Shown here in pieces: positions 9,695 to 18,751 of a stretch of DNA of 64,000 nucleotides. Position 1 is the first letter of the stretch. The number at the start of each line of letters is the position of its first letter. The notes below the pieces were generated by a model, which saw only the letters and a list, made by a program, of their open reading frames with translations, was not told the origin of the DNA and searched no databases. The stretch lies in NCBI RefSeq assembly GCF_004346185.1, contig NZ_SMAI01000010.1, positions 141,137 through 205,136 of the forward strand, given 5' to 3'. Source of the DNA: Aquabacter spiritensis (GTDB lineage: Bacteria; Pseudomonadota; Alphaproteobacteria; Rhizobiales; Xanthobacteraceae). Both the position numbers and the translations under genes were made by a program.

Positions 9695-10329
9695 GCCGAA
9701 GATCCACCGGTCTTGGGCGTGTCGTGCGCCGGTGCCGGCGTTTCGGCCGGCGCAAGGGGGGCATTCTGGGGCGCGTCCTGGCGGATGTCCTGGCGGATGT
9801 CCTGGGGCGCGATGAGGGGCTCTGCCGCCGGCGCGGGCAAAGGCACCAGCGGTTCGGCGACGACCGGGGTCGTTGGCGTCGCATTCGCGGGTGCCGGCAT
9901 CGCTCCGGCCGGATGCTCGGCCCCGGCCTCGCCAGCGGACGGATCGCTGGGCGCGGCATCTGCCGATCCGGCGGAGACAGCCGCCGCCGTCGCCGCGCCG
10001 GCCGCCGCCGGGGCGGTCGCACTCTCCACCGTCGCGCGGATTTCCTCGCGGATCGAGCGCAGCGGATCGAGAACGTCCATGCCGGGGAAGCTCTTCTTCA
10101 CGCTGTCGCCCGCGCCTTCGGCGATGCTGCCGATCTCTTTGCGCATCTCCGACAGCTCGGCTTCCCTAAGGGCATCCTGAAACTGCCCCTGGAACTCGCC
10201 CGCCATGCGGCGCAGCTTCCCCAGGGTCTTGCCGACGGTGCGCAGCACCGAGGGCAATTCCTTCGGACCGATGACGATCAGCGCTACGATGCCGATCAGC
10301 ATCAGCTCAGACCAGCCGATGTCGAACAT
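9691..10329 (-). CDS. tatB: Sec-independent protein translocase TatB
   Basis: TatB partners TatC in the substrate receptor. The 212-residue product starts MFDIGWSELMLIGIVALIVIGPKELP: a short N-terminal membrane helix, the hinge Gly-Pro, then an amphipathic helix (about 27-75). The remaining 100-odd residues are an Ala/Pro-rich, low-complexity tail, longer than in E. coli TatB but common in this group. The tail includes a tandem DIRQDIRQD repeat encoded by a duplicated 12-base unit near 9776-9800. Confidence 0.95.
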   Translation of the reverse strand: MFDIGWSELMLIGIVALIVIGPKELPSVLRTVGKTLGKLRRMAGEFQGQFQDALREAELSEMRKEIGSIAEGAGDSVKKSFPGMDVLDPLRSIREEIRATVESATAPAAAGAATAAAVSAGSADAAPSDPSAGEAGAEHPAGAMPAPANATPTTPVVAEPLVPLPAPAAEPLIAPQDIRQDIRQDAPQNAPLAPAETPAPAHDTPKTGGSSA

Positions 10330-10382
10330 GACGGCTTATTGCCGGCGGACGTGCCGCCGCCCCTCCTCGCAGGATGCCGCGA

Positions 10383-10616
10383 TCAGACCGGCTTCTTCTC
10401 GGCCTCGGTGGTGCTCGAAACCTGGTGCGGAATGTTGCGTGGCGTCTCGGGGGCCGAAGACGGCGCAGTCGCCGTGTCGTCGTCCGCCATGCCCTTCTTG
10501 AAGGACTTGATGCCCTTGGCCACGTCGCCCATCAGGTCGGAGATCTTGCCGCGACCGAACAGGAGGAGCACCACGGCCAGCACCACGACCCAGTGCCAGA
10601 TGCTCATCGAACCCAT
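10383..10616 (-). CDS. tatA: Sec-independent protein translocase TatA
   Basis: TatA oligomers form the translocation pathway of the Tat system. The 77-residue product has the N-terminal helix [21 protein letters not shown] with the FGRGK hinge, an amphipathic helix ([18 protein letters not shown]) and an acidic, polar tail. A GTG at 10619 immediately precedes the ATG at 10616. GGAGG is spaced better for the ATG (7 bases), so the ATG is preferred; a third possible start gives MSIWHW. tatB follows after 53 bases. Confidence 0.93.
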   Translation of the reverse strand: MGSMSIWHWVVVLAVVLLLFGRGKISDLMGDVAKGIKSFKKGMADDDTATAPSSAPETPRNIPHQVSSTTEAEKKPV

Positions 10617-10717
10617 CACTCACCCTCCGTGAGAGTCCCGTGCGGACGGCGCCGCCGGGATGTTGTGTTGGCCCGCCCCGGGATGTCTCCCGCAGGCGCG
10701 CGCTTCGAACGGCGACA

Positions 10718-11797
10718 CTAGGACCCGGACAAGGCGAAAACAAGGACTTCCCCGGCGTCGATCGCGAGGTGCACGTCGGTCCCCGCGCCGACACCTTCCC
10801 CTAGGCGAAGCCGTGCCGCAAGCGGGGCGTCGAGCCCCTCGACCGCGACCAGGAGCAGGTCGACCTCGCCGAGAAAGCGCCGTTCGATCACCCGGCCCGG
10901 CAGCCCGCCGCCTGCACGGGTCAGGCGAATTCCCTGCGGCCGCAACGCGGCGACGGCCTCGCCGTCCGGCAGACCGGGAGCCGGAAAGCGGCCGATCGGC
11001 GTGTCGGCGACGCCGTTCGCGACCCGCGCGGGGCATTCGTTCAATTCACAGAAGAAGCGCGCGACCCCGAGATCGGCGGGCGCGCGATAGAGCTGCTCCG
11101 GCGTGCCGAGCTGGACCAGCCGCCCGGCCCGCAGCAAGGCGATGCGGTCGGCGAGGCGCATCGCCTCCTCCGGATCGTGGGTGACCAGCATGGCGGTCGC
11201 CCGCACGTCGCGCAGCAAAGCGTGGGTGTCCGTGCGGACCTGGTCGCGCAGCCGCCGATCGAGGCCGGAGAAGGGTTCGTCGAGCAGCAGGATGCCGGGA
11301 CGCGGGGCGAGCGCGCGGGCGAGCGCGACGCGCTGCTGCTGCCCGCCGGACAATTCATGGGGATAAGCGTCCGCGGATCCGGCGAGGTCGACCCGTTCGA
11401 TCGCGCGGCGCGCCTCGGCCGCCGCGGCGGCGCGCGGCAGGCCGGCGAGCCCGAACATCACGTTTTGGAGAACGGTGAGGTGGGGGAACAAAGCATAGTC
11501 CTGGAACACCAGCCCGACGCCGCGCCGCTCCGGCGGCACGAAGGCGTTTGGGCCGGCGACCTCCCGTCCGTCGATCAGGACGCGGCCCCGATCGGGCGTC
11601 TGGATGCCGGCGGCGAGGCGCAGCAAGGTGGTCTTGCCGCAGCCGGACGGGCCGAGCAGGCACATCACCTCTCCCGGCCGCACTTCGAGGGTGACGCCGC
11701 GCACCGCCTCGACCGCGCCGAAGGCGAGGTGGACGTCCTCGAAACCGAGGCTCTTGGCAAAGCTGACGGGGGCATGCTGGCGCACGATCGACCTCAC
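10718..11797 (-). CDS. ABC transporter ATP-binding protein of the FbpC/PotA type, without a partner
   Basis: This 359-residue nucleotide-binding subunit has Walker A GPSGCGKTT (49-57), Q-loop Q99 in FQDYALFPH, signature LSGGQ (149-153), Walker B ILLLDEP (169-175) and switch H207. A C-terminal regulatory (TOBE-like) domain covers about 250-359, the architecture of importers for ferric iron, polyamine or sulfate. No permease or binding-protein gene adjoins it. Its ATG overlaps the scpB stop by four bases, so it is co-translated with the segregation genes, and tatA follows after 101 bases. The substrate is unknown. The PotF-like binding protein 25 kb away is a possible but unproven partner. Confidence 0.88.
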   Translation of the reverse strand: MRSIVRQHAPVSFAKSLGFEDVHLAFGAVEAVRGVTLEVRPGEVMCLLGPSGCGKTTLLRLAAGIQTPDRGRVLIDGREVAGPNAFVPPERRGVGLVFQDYALFPHLTVLQNVMFGLAGLPRAAAAAEARRAIERVDLAGSADAYPHELSGGQQQRVALARALAPRPGILLLDEPFSGLDRRLRDQVRTDTHALLRDVRATAMLVTHDPEEAMRLADRIALLRAGRLVQLGTPEQLYRAPADLGVARFFCELNECPARVANGVADTPIGRFPAPGLPDGEAVAALRPQGIRLTRAGGGLPGRVIERRFLGEVDLLLVAVEGLDAPLAARLRLGEGVGAGTDVHLAIDAGEVLVFALSGS

Positions 11798-12519
11798 GGG
11801 GCGTCCTCGTCCGCGTCCGGGGCGTCGGGCTCCGGCGTCAGGATGAGGTCGAGCAATTCCGGCTCCAGCGGCTCCTCGTCGTCGCGCAGCCGGTCGTCGT
11901 CCGAGGGCAGGGGAATGGCGAAGCCCGAGGGCACCCGCGGATCGAGCAGTCCGGCGCCCTTCATTTCCTCGATCCCCGGCAAATCGTGCACCGCGTCGAG
12001 TCCGAAATGCACCAAAAAGGCCGGCGTCGTGCCATAGGTGACCGGCCGTCCCGGCGCCCGGCGCCGGCCGCGCAGCCGGACCCAGCCGGTTTCCAGCAGC
12101 ACGTCGAGCGTCCCCTTGGAGGTCGAGACGCCGCGGATCTCCTCGATCTCGGCGCGCGTCACCGGCTGGTGATAGGCGATGATGGCCAGCACTTCGGTCG
12201 CGGCGCGCGACAGCTTGCGCAGTTCCGGCGCCCCGGCCCCGGCCACCTCGGCGAGGTCGGGGGCGGTGCGCAGCATCCAGCCGCCGGCCACCCGCACGAC
12301 GTTCACGCCGCGCCGGGCATAATCGGCGGCGAGCACGTCCATCAAAGCGGGAATGTCCGTGTCCTTGCCGAGATGCGCCGCCAGCGTGCCGGGATCGACC
12401 GGGAGCGCCGAGCCGAACAGCAGCGCCTCCGCGATGCGCAGGTCGCGCACCAGAGCGGCTTCCCGCTCGTCCAGCGGGCGGACGTCGAACAGGTCGATGC
12501 GCGGCGCGGCGCGGGTCAT
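11794..12519 (-). CDS. scpB: SMC-Scp complex subunit ScpB
   Basis: ScpB is a dimeric winged-helix protein of the bacterial condensin complex with Smc and ScpA. The 241-residue product has the two winged-helix blocks, including ATEVLAIIAYHQPVTRAEIEEIRGVS and PVTYGTTPAFLVHFGL, both typical of the family. An acidic C-terminal extension (DEEPLEPELLDLILTPEPDA) is longer than in Bacillus. It overlaps scpA upstream and the orphan ABC ATPase downstream by four bases each. Confidence 0.96.
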   Translation of the reverse strand: MTRAAPRIDLFDVRPLDEREAALVRDLRIAEALLFGSALPVDPGTLAAHLGKDTDIPALMDVLAADYARRGVNVVRVAGGWMLRTAPDLAEVAGAGAPELRKLSRAATEVLAIIAYHQPVTRAEIEEIRGVSTSKGTLDVLLETGWVRLRGRRRAPGRPVTYGTTPAFLVHFGLDAVHDLPGIEEMKGAGLLDPRVPSGFAIPLPSDDDRLRDDEEPLEPELLDLILTPEPDAPDADEDAP

Positions 12520-13319
12520 AGCAGCTTCGCTTCGGTCGGGCGCGCCCGCACCCAGAGCGGGCCGAACGGTGCGTCCTGGCGGATGTCGAGCTGGCCCTCG
12601 CGCACCATTTCGAGGGAGGCCGAGAAGCTCGAGGCGAGCGCCGTCGCGCGCTGCTCGGGGGAGGCGAGGAAATCGGCCAGGAAATCGTCGAGCCGCAGCC
12701 AGTCTCCGAGCGCCGTGCCGAGCAGCCGCTCCAGCCGCGCCCGCGCCTCGGCGAGCGACCAGACCGCCCGGGTCTTCAGCGTGACCGAGGACAGCGCCTG
12801 CCTCTGGCGCTGTCCGGCATAAGCGGCGAGGAGATCGTAGAGGCTCGCATCATAGACCACCCGGTCGGGGGCGCCCGGCGCGGTCTCGGGCACTTTGCGG
12901 GGGAAGACGTCGACCCCCAGCCGGGTGCGCGACATCAGGCGGGCGGCCGCCTGACGGATGCGTTCCAGATGCCGCAGCCGGCGGGCGAAGGCGTCCGCCA
13001 TCTCCTCCGCGCTCGGCCCCTCCTCGGCGGGCGGCGGCGGCAGGAGCAGGCGCGACTTCAGATAAGCGAGCCAGGCGGCCATCACGAGATAATCGGCGGC
13101 GAGCTCGAGCCGCACTTTGCGCACCGCCTCGATGAAGGCGAGATACTGGTCGGCGAGCGCGAGGATCGAAAGGCGCGTCAGATCCACCTTCTGGGTGCGG
13201 GCGAGGGCGAGCAGCAGATCGAGCGGGCCCTCGAACCCCTCGATATCGACCATGAAGGCCTCGTCCCCGGCGGTGCGCGGCGGATCCTCGGAAAAATCGT
13301 CTCCGGGGGACGTGCTCAT
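12516..13319 (-). CDS. scpA: Segregation and condensation protein A (kleisin)
   Basis: ScpA bridges Smc heads and binds ScpB. The 267-residue product has the N-terminal kleisin signature FEGPLDLLLALARTQKVDLT (about 29-48). LADQYLAFIEAVRKVRLELAADYLVMAAWLAYLKSRLLLP-type sequence follows, and the C-terminal winged helix lies near FLASPEQRATALASSFSASLEMVREGQ. The start at ATG 13319 is two bases after the nagZ stop, so the genes are coupled. The frame extends upstream of this ATG through nagZ but only as a shadow. Confidence 0.96.
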   Translation of the reverse strand: MSTSPGDDFSEDPPRTAGDEAFMVDIEGFEGPLDLLLALARTQKVDLTRLSILALADQYLAFIEAVRKVRLELAADYLVMAAWLAYLKSRLLLPPPPAEEGPSAEEMADAFARRLRHLERIRQAAARLMSRTRLGVDVFPRKVPETAPGAPDRVVYDASLYDLLAAYAGQRQRQALSSVTLKTRAVWSLAEARARLERLLGTALGDWLRLDDFLADFLASPEQRATALASSFSASLEMVREGQLDIRQDAPFGPLWVRARPTEAKLL

Positions 13320-13321
13320 GG

Positions 13322-14335
13322 TCAGGCGGGCTTGTCGACGCGGGTCGCAAGCTCCCGCCGCATTGCGTCGAGGTCGAGCGCCGCCGGCGCAATGCGGGCG
13401 CCGAGCGCGGAGGCGGCGCGGGTTGCGGCGCGGCCGTCGAGCAGCGGCGCCTCGGCGGCGACCGGGATCATCTCGTCCATCCGTCCGTTGCAGTGGAGCA
13501 GCATGTCGCAGCCGGCGGCGAGCGCCGCGGCCGCCCGCTCCGCCACCGTGCCGGCGAGTGCGCCCATCGAGAGATCGTCGCTCATCACCAGGCCGGAGAA
13601 ACCGATGAAGCCGCGCACCACCTCGTCCATGACGATGCGGGAGGTGGTCGCGGGATGGTCGGGATCGATCGCCGCATAGACCACATGGGCGGTCATGGCG
13701 AGCGGCAGGTCGGCGAGCGGGCGGAAAGCGGCGAAATCGGTCCGCTCCAGCACGTCGCGCGGCGCCTCGACCCGGGGCAGCCGCTCGTGGCTGTCCACCG
13801 GGGCGCGGCCATGGCCGGGAATATGCTTGAGCACGGGCAGCACGCCGCCTTCGAGCAGGCCTTCCGCAGCGGCGCGGGCGAGCGCCGCGACCACGTCCGG
13901 CGTGTCGCCATACGCGCGGTTGCCGATGATGCCGTGACCCTCCGGCAGGCGCAGATCGGCGACCGGCAGGCAGTCGACGTCGATGCCGAGTTCGGCGAGG
14001 TCGGCGGCGATCAGCCGGGAATTGAGCCGGGTCGCGGCCAGCGCGCCCGCGGGATCCTCGCCATAGAGCCGGCCGAACACCTCGGCGGGGGGATATTCGC
14101 GCCAATGCGGCGGGCGCAGGCGCTGCACCCGGCCCCCCTCTTGGTCGATCAGCACCGGCGCGCGCCAGCCGAGCACCGCGCGCGCCTCCTCGACGAGGGC
14201 TTTGACCTGTTGCGGCGTCTGCACGTTGCGCGCGAACAGGATCAGCCCCCAGGGCGCCGCCTCCTTCAGAAAGGCGCGTTCCTGATCGAGCAGTTCGGGG
14301 CCGGCGAGGCCGGTGATGAAGGCGCGCACACGCAT
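13322..14335 (-). CDS. nagZ: Beta-N-acetylhexosaminidase NagZ (glycoside hydrolase family 3)
   Basis: This cytoplasmic enzyme removes GlcNAc from anhydromuropeptides during peptidoglycan recycling. In many proteobacteria it controls the ampC inducer pool. The 337-residue product has LIDQEGGRVQRLRPP (62-76), the mobile catalytic loop KHIPGHGRAPVDSH (170-183) and the likely nucleophile D253 in MSDDLSMGAL. ATG 14335 gives MRVRAFITGLAGPEL; the open frame upstream is not conserved. It is the first gene of the nagZ-scpA-scpB unit; the SPOR-domain gene often found before it is not present. Confidence 0.95.
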   Translation of the reverse strand: MRVRAFITGLAGPELLDQERAFLKEAAPWGLILFARNVQTPQQVKALVEEARAVLGWRAPVLIDQEGGRVQRLRPPHWREYPPAEVFGRLYGEDPAGALAATRLNSRLIAADLAELGIDVDCLPVADLRLPEGHGIIGNRAYGDTPDVVAALARAAAEGLLEGGVLPVLKHIPGHGRAPVDSHERLPRVEAPRDVLERTDFAAFRPLADLPLAMTAHVVYAAIDPDHPATTSRIVMDEVVRGFIGFSGLVMSDDLSMGALAGTVAERAAAALAAGCDMLLHCNGRMDEMIPVAAEAPLLDGRAATRAASALGARIAPAALDLDAMRRELATRVDKPA

Positions 14336-14486
14336 GGTTCGGGCGTATCGGCGCCCTTGCGCGGCGTCAAGCGGCAAACCCCGCGCCCTCGCGGCGATTG
14401 TCGCGGTGGCCCTGGCGGCGTAAGCTCCGGCGGTCCCGCTCCCGGCCCATCCGGGCCGACGCTCTTCAAATTCTGCGAGGTCGATC

Positions 14487-15473
14487 ATGGATCGCCGCCC
14501 TCTCGGCCGTTCCGGCCTCACCGTGTCGGCGCTCGGCCTCGGCTGCATGGGCATGTCGGAATTCTACGGCCCCAGCGACGACGACGCCTCGCTGGCGACC
14601 CTGGAGGCCGCGCTCGACGCCGGAATCACCTTCTTCGACAGTTCCGACATGTATGGCTGGGGCCATAACGAGACGCTGATCGGCCGCTTCCTGAAAGGCC
14701 GGCGCGACAAGGTGGTGCTGGCGACCAAGTTCGGCGTGGTGCGCGGGCCGAACGGCGAATGGCTCGGCATCGACGGCAGGCCGGACCATGTGCGCGCCGC
14801 CTGCGAGGCGAGCCTCACGCGCCTCGGCGTCGAGGTGATCGACGTCTATTACCAGCACCGCGTCGACCCCAAGACGCCGATCGAGGACACGGTCGGCGCG
14901 ATGGCCCGTCTCGTGGACGAGGGCAAGGTGCGCGCGCTGGGTCTGTCGGAATGCGCGGTGGAGACCTTCCAGCGGGCCAATGCGGTCCACCCGATCGCGG
15001 CGGTGCAGAGTGAATATTCGCTGTGGAGCCGCGACCCCGAGGCCGGGATGCTGGCGGCGGTGCGGGCGGCGGGGGCGGCCTTCGTCGCCTATAGTCCGCT
15101 CGGCCGCGCCTTCCTGACCGGTACCGTCTCGGGCCCGGACGCGCTCGCGCCGACCGACTTCCGGCGCAACAATCCCCGCTTTCAGGGCGAAGCGCTGGAG
15201 ACCAACCGCAAGCTCGCCGTGGCGCTCGGGGAGATCGCCGCCGCCAAGGGCGTGACCGCGGCGCAGCTCGCCCTCGCCTGGCTGCTGAACAAGAATGCCG
15301 ACGTGATCCCGATCCCCGGCACCCGGCGCATCCGTTATATCCACGAGAATGTCGCCGCCGCCGGGATCACGTTGTCGGCGCAGGAAATCGCCGATCTCGA
15401 CGCGCTGTTCCCACCCGAGGCGGTGGCGGGCACGCGCTATCCCGAGGCCGCCATGGCCGCGCTGAACCGGTAG
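14487..15473 (+). CDS. Aldo/keto reductase
   Basis: This 328-residue NADPH-dependent oxidoreductase has the (beta/alpha)8 fold and resembles the plant auxin-induced protein / AKR13 group. The catalytic tetrad is visible: D51, Y56 ([12 protein letters not shown]), K81 (LATKFG) and H124 (YYQHRVD). The cofactor region near the C-terminus reads [15 protein letters not shown]. The start is supported by GAGG upstream of ATG 14487. It is divergent from nagZ and stands alone. The physiological substrate is unknown; such enzymes often detoxify aldehydes. Confidence 0.93.
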   Translation: MDRRPLGRSGLTVSALGLGCMGMSEFYGPSDDDASLATLEAALDAGITFFDSSDMYGWGHNETLIGRFLKGRRDKVVLATKFGVVRGPNGEWLGIDGRPDHVRAACEASLTRLGVEVIDVYYQHRVDPKTPIEDTVGAMARLVDEGKVRALGLSECAVETFQRANAVHPIAAVQSEYSLWSRDPEAGMLAAVRAAGAAFVAYSPLGRAFLTGTVSGPDALAPTDFRRNNPRFQGEALETNRKLAVALGEIAAAKGVTAAQLALAWLLNKNADVIPIPGTRRIRYIHENVAAAGITLSAQEIADLDALFPPEAVAGTRYPEAAMAALNR

Positions 15474-15591
15474 ACGTGGCGGCTTCCGGCGAAAGCATCT
15501 GTCGCTGCGCGGAACGGCCCTTTAGTCTCCCGCACACGGCCGCGGCGCCTGATCGGATCGCGGATTTCGGGGCAAAGACGTGGGGTGGGGC

Positions 15592-17196
15592 ATGCGGAGC
15601 AACGCGGCGGAGGTTCTGGTCGTGGGGGCGGGGCCGGTGGGGCTCGCGCTCGCCGCGGAATTGGCGCGGCACGGCGTCGGGGTGCGGATCGTCGAGGCGC
15701 GGGCGGCGCCGCTGCCCTTCTGCCGTGCCATCGGCGTCACCCCGCGCACGCTCGAAATCTATGAGGACATGGGCGTCGCCCGGGCCATGATCGAGGCCGG
15801 GCTGTGGCTGACCGGCACCCGGACCCAGATGCCCGGCATGCCGCCGCACGATGCCATGACCGACCTGTCCGATCTGCCTTATGCCGCCCTCGGCGTCCCG
15901 CAGGGCGAGACCGAACGGGTGCTGGCCGCGCATCTCGCGCGGTTCGGCGGATCGGTCGAGCGCGGCGTGCGGCTCGTGTCCTTCACCCAGGCGGACGGGG
16001 GTGTGAGCGTCGACCTCGACGGCCCGAGGGGCGCCGAGGTGGCGCAGGTCCGCTATCTCGTCGGCTGCGACGGCGCCCATTCCGTGGTGCGTCATCTGCT
16101 CGACATTCCGTTCGAGGGCGAAGCCTTCCCGATGCCCTTCATGCTGGGCGACGTCCATCTCGCCTGGCCGGAGGGCGCCGAGCTGCCGCGGGGGGTGGCG
16201 CTGCGCGCGCTGCGGCTGCGCGGCGCGGACGAGGCGCCGGACATGTTCATCGCCATCCCGCTGCCCGAGCGCGGGCGCTACCGCGTCTCCATGCTCGCGC
16301 CGGGCGATTTCGCCGCGCCGGCGGGCGAAGATGTCGTGCATGGGATTCAGTCCGAGCGGCTCGGACCCGCTCTGGCCGACATCCAGGCGACGGCCGACCG
16401 CGTGATGGACGCCCCGCCCGTGGTCTCCGATCTGCGCTGGTCGTCGCAATACCGCATCTCCATGCGGCTGGCGGCGCGCTACCGGGTCGGCGACGTCTTC
16501 ATCGCCGGCGACGCCGCCCACATTCATCCCCCGACCGGCGGCCAGGGAATGAATACCGGCATCCAGGACGCCTATAATCTCGCCTGGAAGCTCGCTTTGG
16601 TCCTCAAGGGCGTGGCGGGTCCGGCCATGCTCGACAGTTACGAGGCGGAGCGCCTGCCGGAAGCGGAGCGGGTGATCGCCCGGACCGTGGAGGAGAGCAT
16701 GGCGCTCGGCCGCGAGCGCCGCCCGCCCGACCGCCTCGCCCATACCCAGATCAAAGTCGACTATCGCGGCTCGCCGATCATTGCGCCCGCCACGGAAGAG
16801 GCCGGCCTCCAGCCGGGCGATCGCGCGCCCGACGCCGCCGGTCTGCGGCGCAGGGGGGTGGGGTTCCCGCTGCGCCTGTTCGACCTGCTGCGCGGCACCG
16901 CCCACGTTCTCCTGCGCCCGGTGGCGGATGCCGGCGATCTCGCCGCAATCGAGGCCGAGGCCGGACTTCTCGCGGGGCTCGGCCTGGACCTGCGGGTGGT
17001 CGCGGTGGCGCCGGCCGGGGCGGACCTCGACGACCCCTATGGCGTGACCTTGGTGGAGGACGCCGCGGGTAGCTTCGCCGCGTCCTATGGCGGGGCGGCC
17101 TGGCTGGTGCGGCCGGACGGCTATGTCGCCTGGCGCGGCGCCGCCGCGGACGCGCTCGGCCCGGCTCTCCCCCGCCTGCTCGGCCACGACGCCTGA
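15592..17196 (+). CDS. FAD-dependent aromatic-ring monooxygenase (class A flavoprotein, MhpA/PheA type)
   Basis: This 534-residue flavoprotein hydroxylase has the Rossmann motif GAGPVG (12-17), the DG motif in GCDGAHSVVR (158-167) and the GD motif FIAGDAAHIHPPTGGQGMN (303-321). A C-terminal thioredoxin-like domain (about 390-534) is of the phenol-hydroxylase kind. The family hydroxylates phenolic or other aromatic acids using NAD(P)H and O2; the substrate here is unknown. A GTG at 15580 is an alternative start. The ATG at 15592 is preceded by GGGGTGGGG. It is convergent with the tricarboxylate transporter operon, 7 bases apart. Confidence 0.9.
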   Translation: MRSNAAEVLVVGAGPVGLALAAELARHGVGVRIVEARAAPLPFCRAIGVTPRTLEIYEDMGVARAMIEAGLWLTGTRTQMPGMPPHDAMTDLSDLPYAALGVPQGETERVLAAHLARFGGSVERGVRLVSFTQADGGVSVDLDGPRGAEVAQVRYLVGCDGAHSVVRHLLDIPFEGEAFPMPFMLGDVHLAWPEGAELPRGVALRALRLRGADEAPDMFIAIPLPERGRYRVSMLAPGDFAAPAGEDVVHGIQSERLGPALADIQATADRVMDAPPVVSDLRWSSQYRISMRLAARYRVGDVFIAGDAAHIHPPTGGQGMNTGIQDAYNLAWKLALVLKGVAGPAMLDSYEAERLPEAERVIARTVEESMALGRERRPPDRLAHTQIKVDYRGSPIIAPATEEAGLQPGDRAPDAAGLRRRGVGFPLRLFDLLRGTAHVLLRPVADAGDLAAIEAEAGLLAGLGLDLRVVAVAPAGADLDDPYGVTLVEDAAGSFAASYGGAAWLVRPDGYVAWRGAAADALGPALPRLLGHDA

Positions 17197-17203
17197 GCGG
17201 GTC

Positions 17204-18748
17204 TCATTCCGCGAACACCCGGTCGCGGCTCTTGCGCAAGGCCGGAAGGATTGCCGCGACCAGCACCGCCAGCGCGATCAGCAGCAGGGCGGCGCTGATC
17301 GGCCGCTCCAGCACGCCGATCAGGCTGCCGCGCGTCATCAGCAGCGCGCGGCGCAGATTGTCCTCGATCAGCTTGCCGAGAACGAAGCCGAGCAGCAGCG
17401 GCGCCGGCTCGAAGCCGAGCTTGATCAGGCTGTAGCCGACCAGCGCGAAGCCGGCCGTCATCACCACGTCGAGCGGGCTGTTATTGATCGAATAGATGCC
17501 GATGCAGGAGAAGACGAGGATGGTGGGGAAGAGCAGCCGGTAGGGCACCCGCAGCAGCCGGACCCAGAGCCCGATCAAAGGCAGATTGATGACCAGCAGC
17601 ATCAGATTGCCGACCCACATCGAGGTGATCATGCCCCAGAACAGATCGGGGTTCCGGGTCATCACCTGCGGGCCGGGAATGATGCCCTGGATGGTCATCG
17701 CGCCGACCATCAGCGCCATCACCGCATTGGGCGGCACGCCGAGGGTCAGAAGCGGGATGAAGGAGGTCTGCGCGCCGGCATTGTTGGCGCTTTCCGGCCC
17801 GGCCACGCCTTCGATCGCGCCGCGCCCGAAACGGCCCGGCTGGCGCGCCAGCTTCTTTTCCATGGAATAAGAGGCGAACGGCCCGAGCACCGCGCCGTTT
17901 CCGGGCAGGATGCCGAGCAGGGCGCCGATGAAGGTGCCGCGCACCACCGGCATCGCCGATTGCCGCAATTCGGCGGGCGAGGGCAGGAGCCGGCCGATCG
18001 GCTTCGACACGAGGTCGCGCTTCTCGTCGATCCCGAGATTCCGCAGCACCTCGGCAAAGCCGAAGATTCCCATGGCGAGCACGGCGAAATCGATGCCGTC
18101 GGCGAGCGGCGGGAAGCCGAAGGTGAGCCGCTCCTCGCCGGTTTCGAGGTCGGTCCCGACCGTCGACAGGAGCAGGCCGAGGAAGATCATCGCCATCGCC
18201 TTTGAGAGCGCGCCGTGCGCCAGCACGACGGCGAAGACCAGGCCCATGACCATGAGCGAGAAATATTCCGCCGGCCCGAACATCAGCGCCATGCGGGTGA
18301 GCGGCAGAGCGAGCGCGGCGATCACCAGAGTCGCGACGCAGCCGGCGAAGAAGGAGCCGAGCGCGGCGATGCCGAGCGCAGACCCGGCGCGCCCCTGCTT
18401 GGCCATCTCATGGCCGTCGATCGCGGTGACGACGGAGGTCGCCTCGCCGGGAATATTGACCAGAATCGCGGTCGTCGAGCCGCCATATTGGGCGCCGTAA
18501 TAGATCCCGGCGAGCATGATGAGCGCCCCGGTCGGCTCCAGGCCGAACGTGATGGGCAGCAGCATGGTGATGGTGGCGATCGGCCCCACCCCCGGCAGCA
18601 CGCCGATCAGCGTGCCGACCAGGCATCCGGTGAAGCACAGGAAGATGTTGACCGGCAGCGGCACCACGCCGATCCCGGGAATGGCGACGTCGACGAGATG
18701 GAGGACGGCGGCAAAGCCCGTGCCGAGATTGCTGAGGATCTCCATCAC
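17204..18748 (-). CDS. Tripartite tricarboxylate transporter, large permease (TctA family)
   Basis: This 514-residue inner-membrane protein has about 11-12 spans. It carries the family motif LIGVLPGVGPIATITMLLPI and the block IYYGAQYGGSTTAILVNIPGE near the N-terminus, with a duplicated second half (GALLGILPGNGAVLG, LTLGVPPNAVMALMVGAM). It works with TctB and a periplasmic Bug-type receptor in the genes just upstream (three-base gap to tctB). The system imports tri- or dicarboxylates by cation symport; neighbouring enzymes suggest a tricarboxylate-like substrate. Confidence 0.95.
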   Translation of the reverse strand: MMEILSNLGTGFAAVLHLVDVAIPGIGVVPLPVNIFLCFTGCLVGTLIGVLPGVGPIATITMLLPITFGLEPTGALIMLAGIYYGAQYGGSTTAILVNIPGEATSVVTAIDGHEMAKQGRAGSALGIAALGSFFAGCVATLVIAALALPLTRMALMFGPAEYFSLMVMGLVFAVVLAHGALSKAMAMIFLGLLLSTVGTDLETGEERLTFGFPPLADGIDFAVLAMGIFGFAEVLRNLGIDEKRDLVSKPIGRLLPSPAELRQSAMPVVRGTFIGALLGILPGNGAVLGPFASYSMEKKLARQPGRFGRGAIEGVAGPESANNAGAQTSFIPLLTLGVPPNAVMALMVGAMTIQGIIPGPQVMTRNPDLFWGMITSMWVGNLMLLVINLPLIGLWVRLLRVPYRLLFPTILVFSCIGIYSINNSPLDVVMTAGFALVGYSLIKLGFEPAPLLLGFVLGKLIEDNLRRALLMTRGSLIGVLERPISAALLLIALAVLVAAILPALRKSRDRVFAE

Positions 18749-18751
18749 CCC

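Noticed and set aside
9776..9800. Tandem 12-base repeats inside tatB
   Set aside because: They encode a DIRQDIRQD repeat in a low-complexity tail and look like ordinary slippage.
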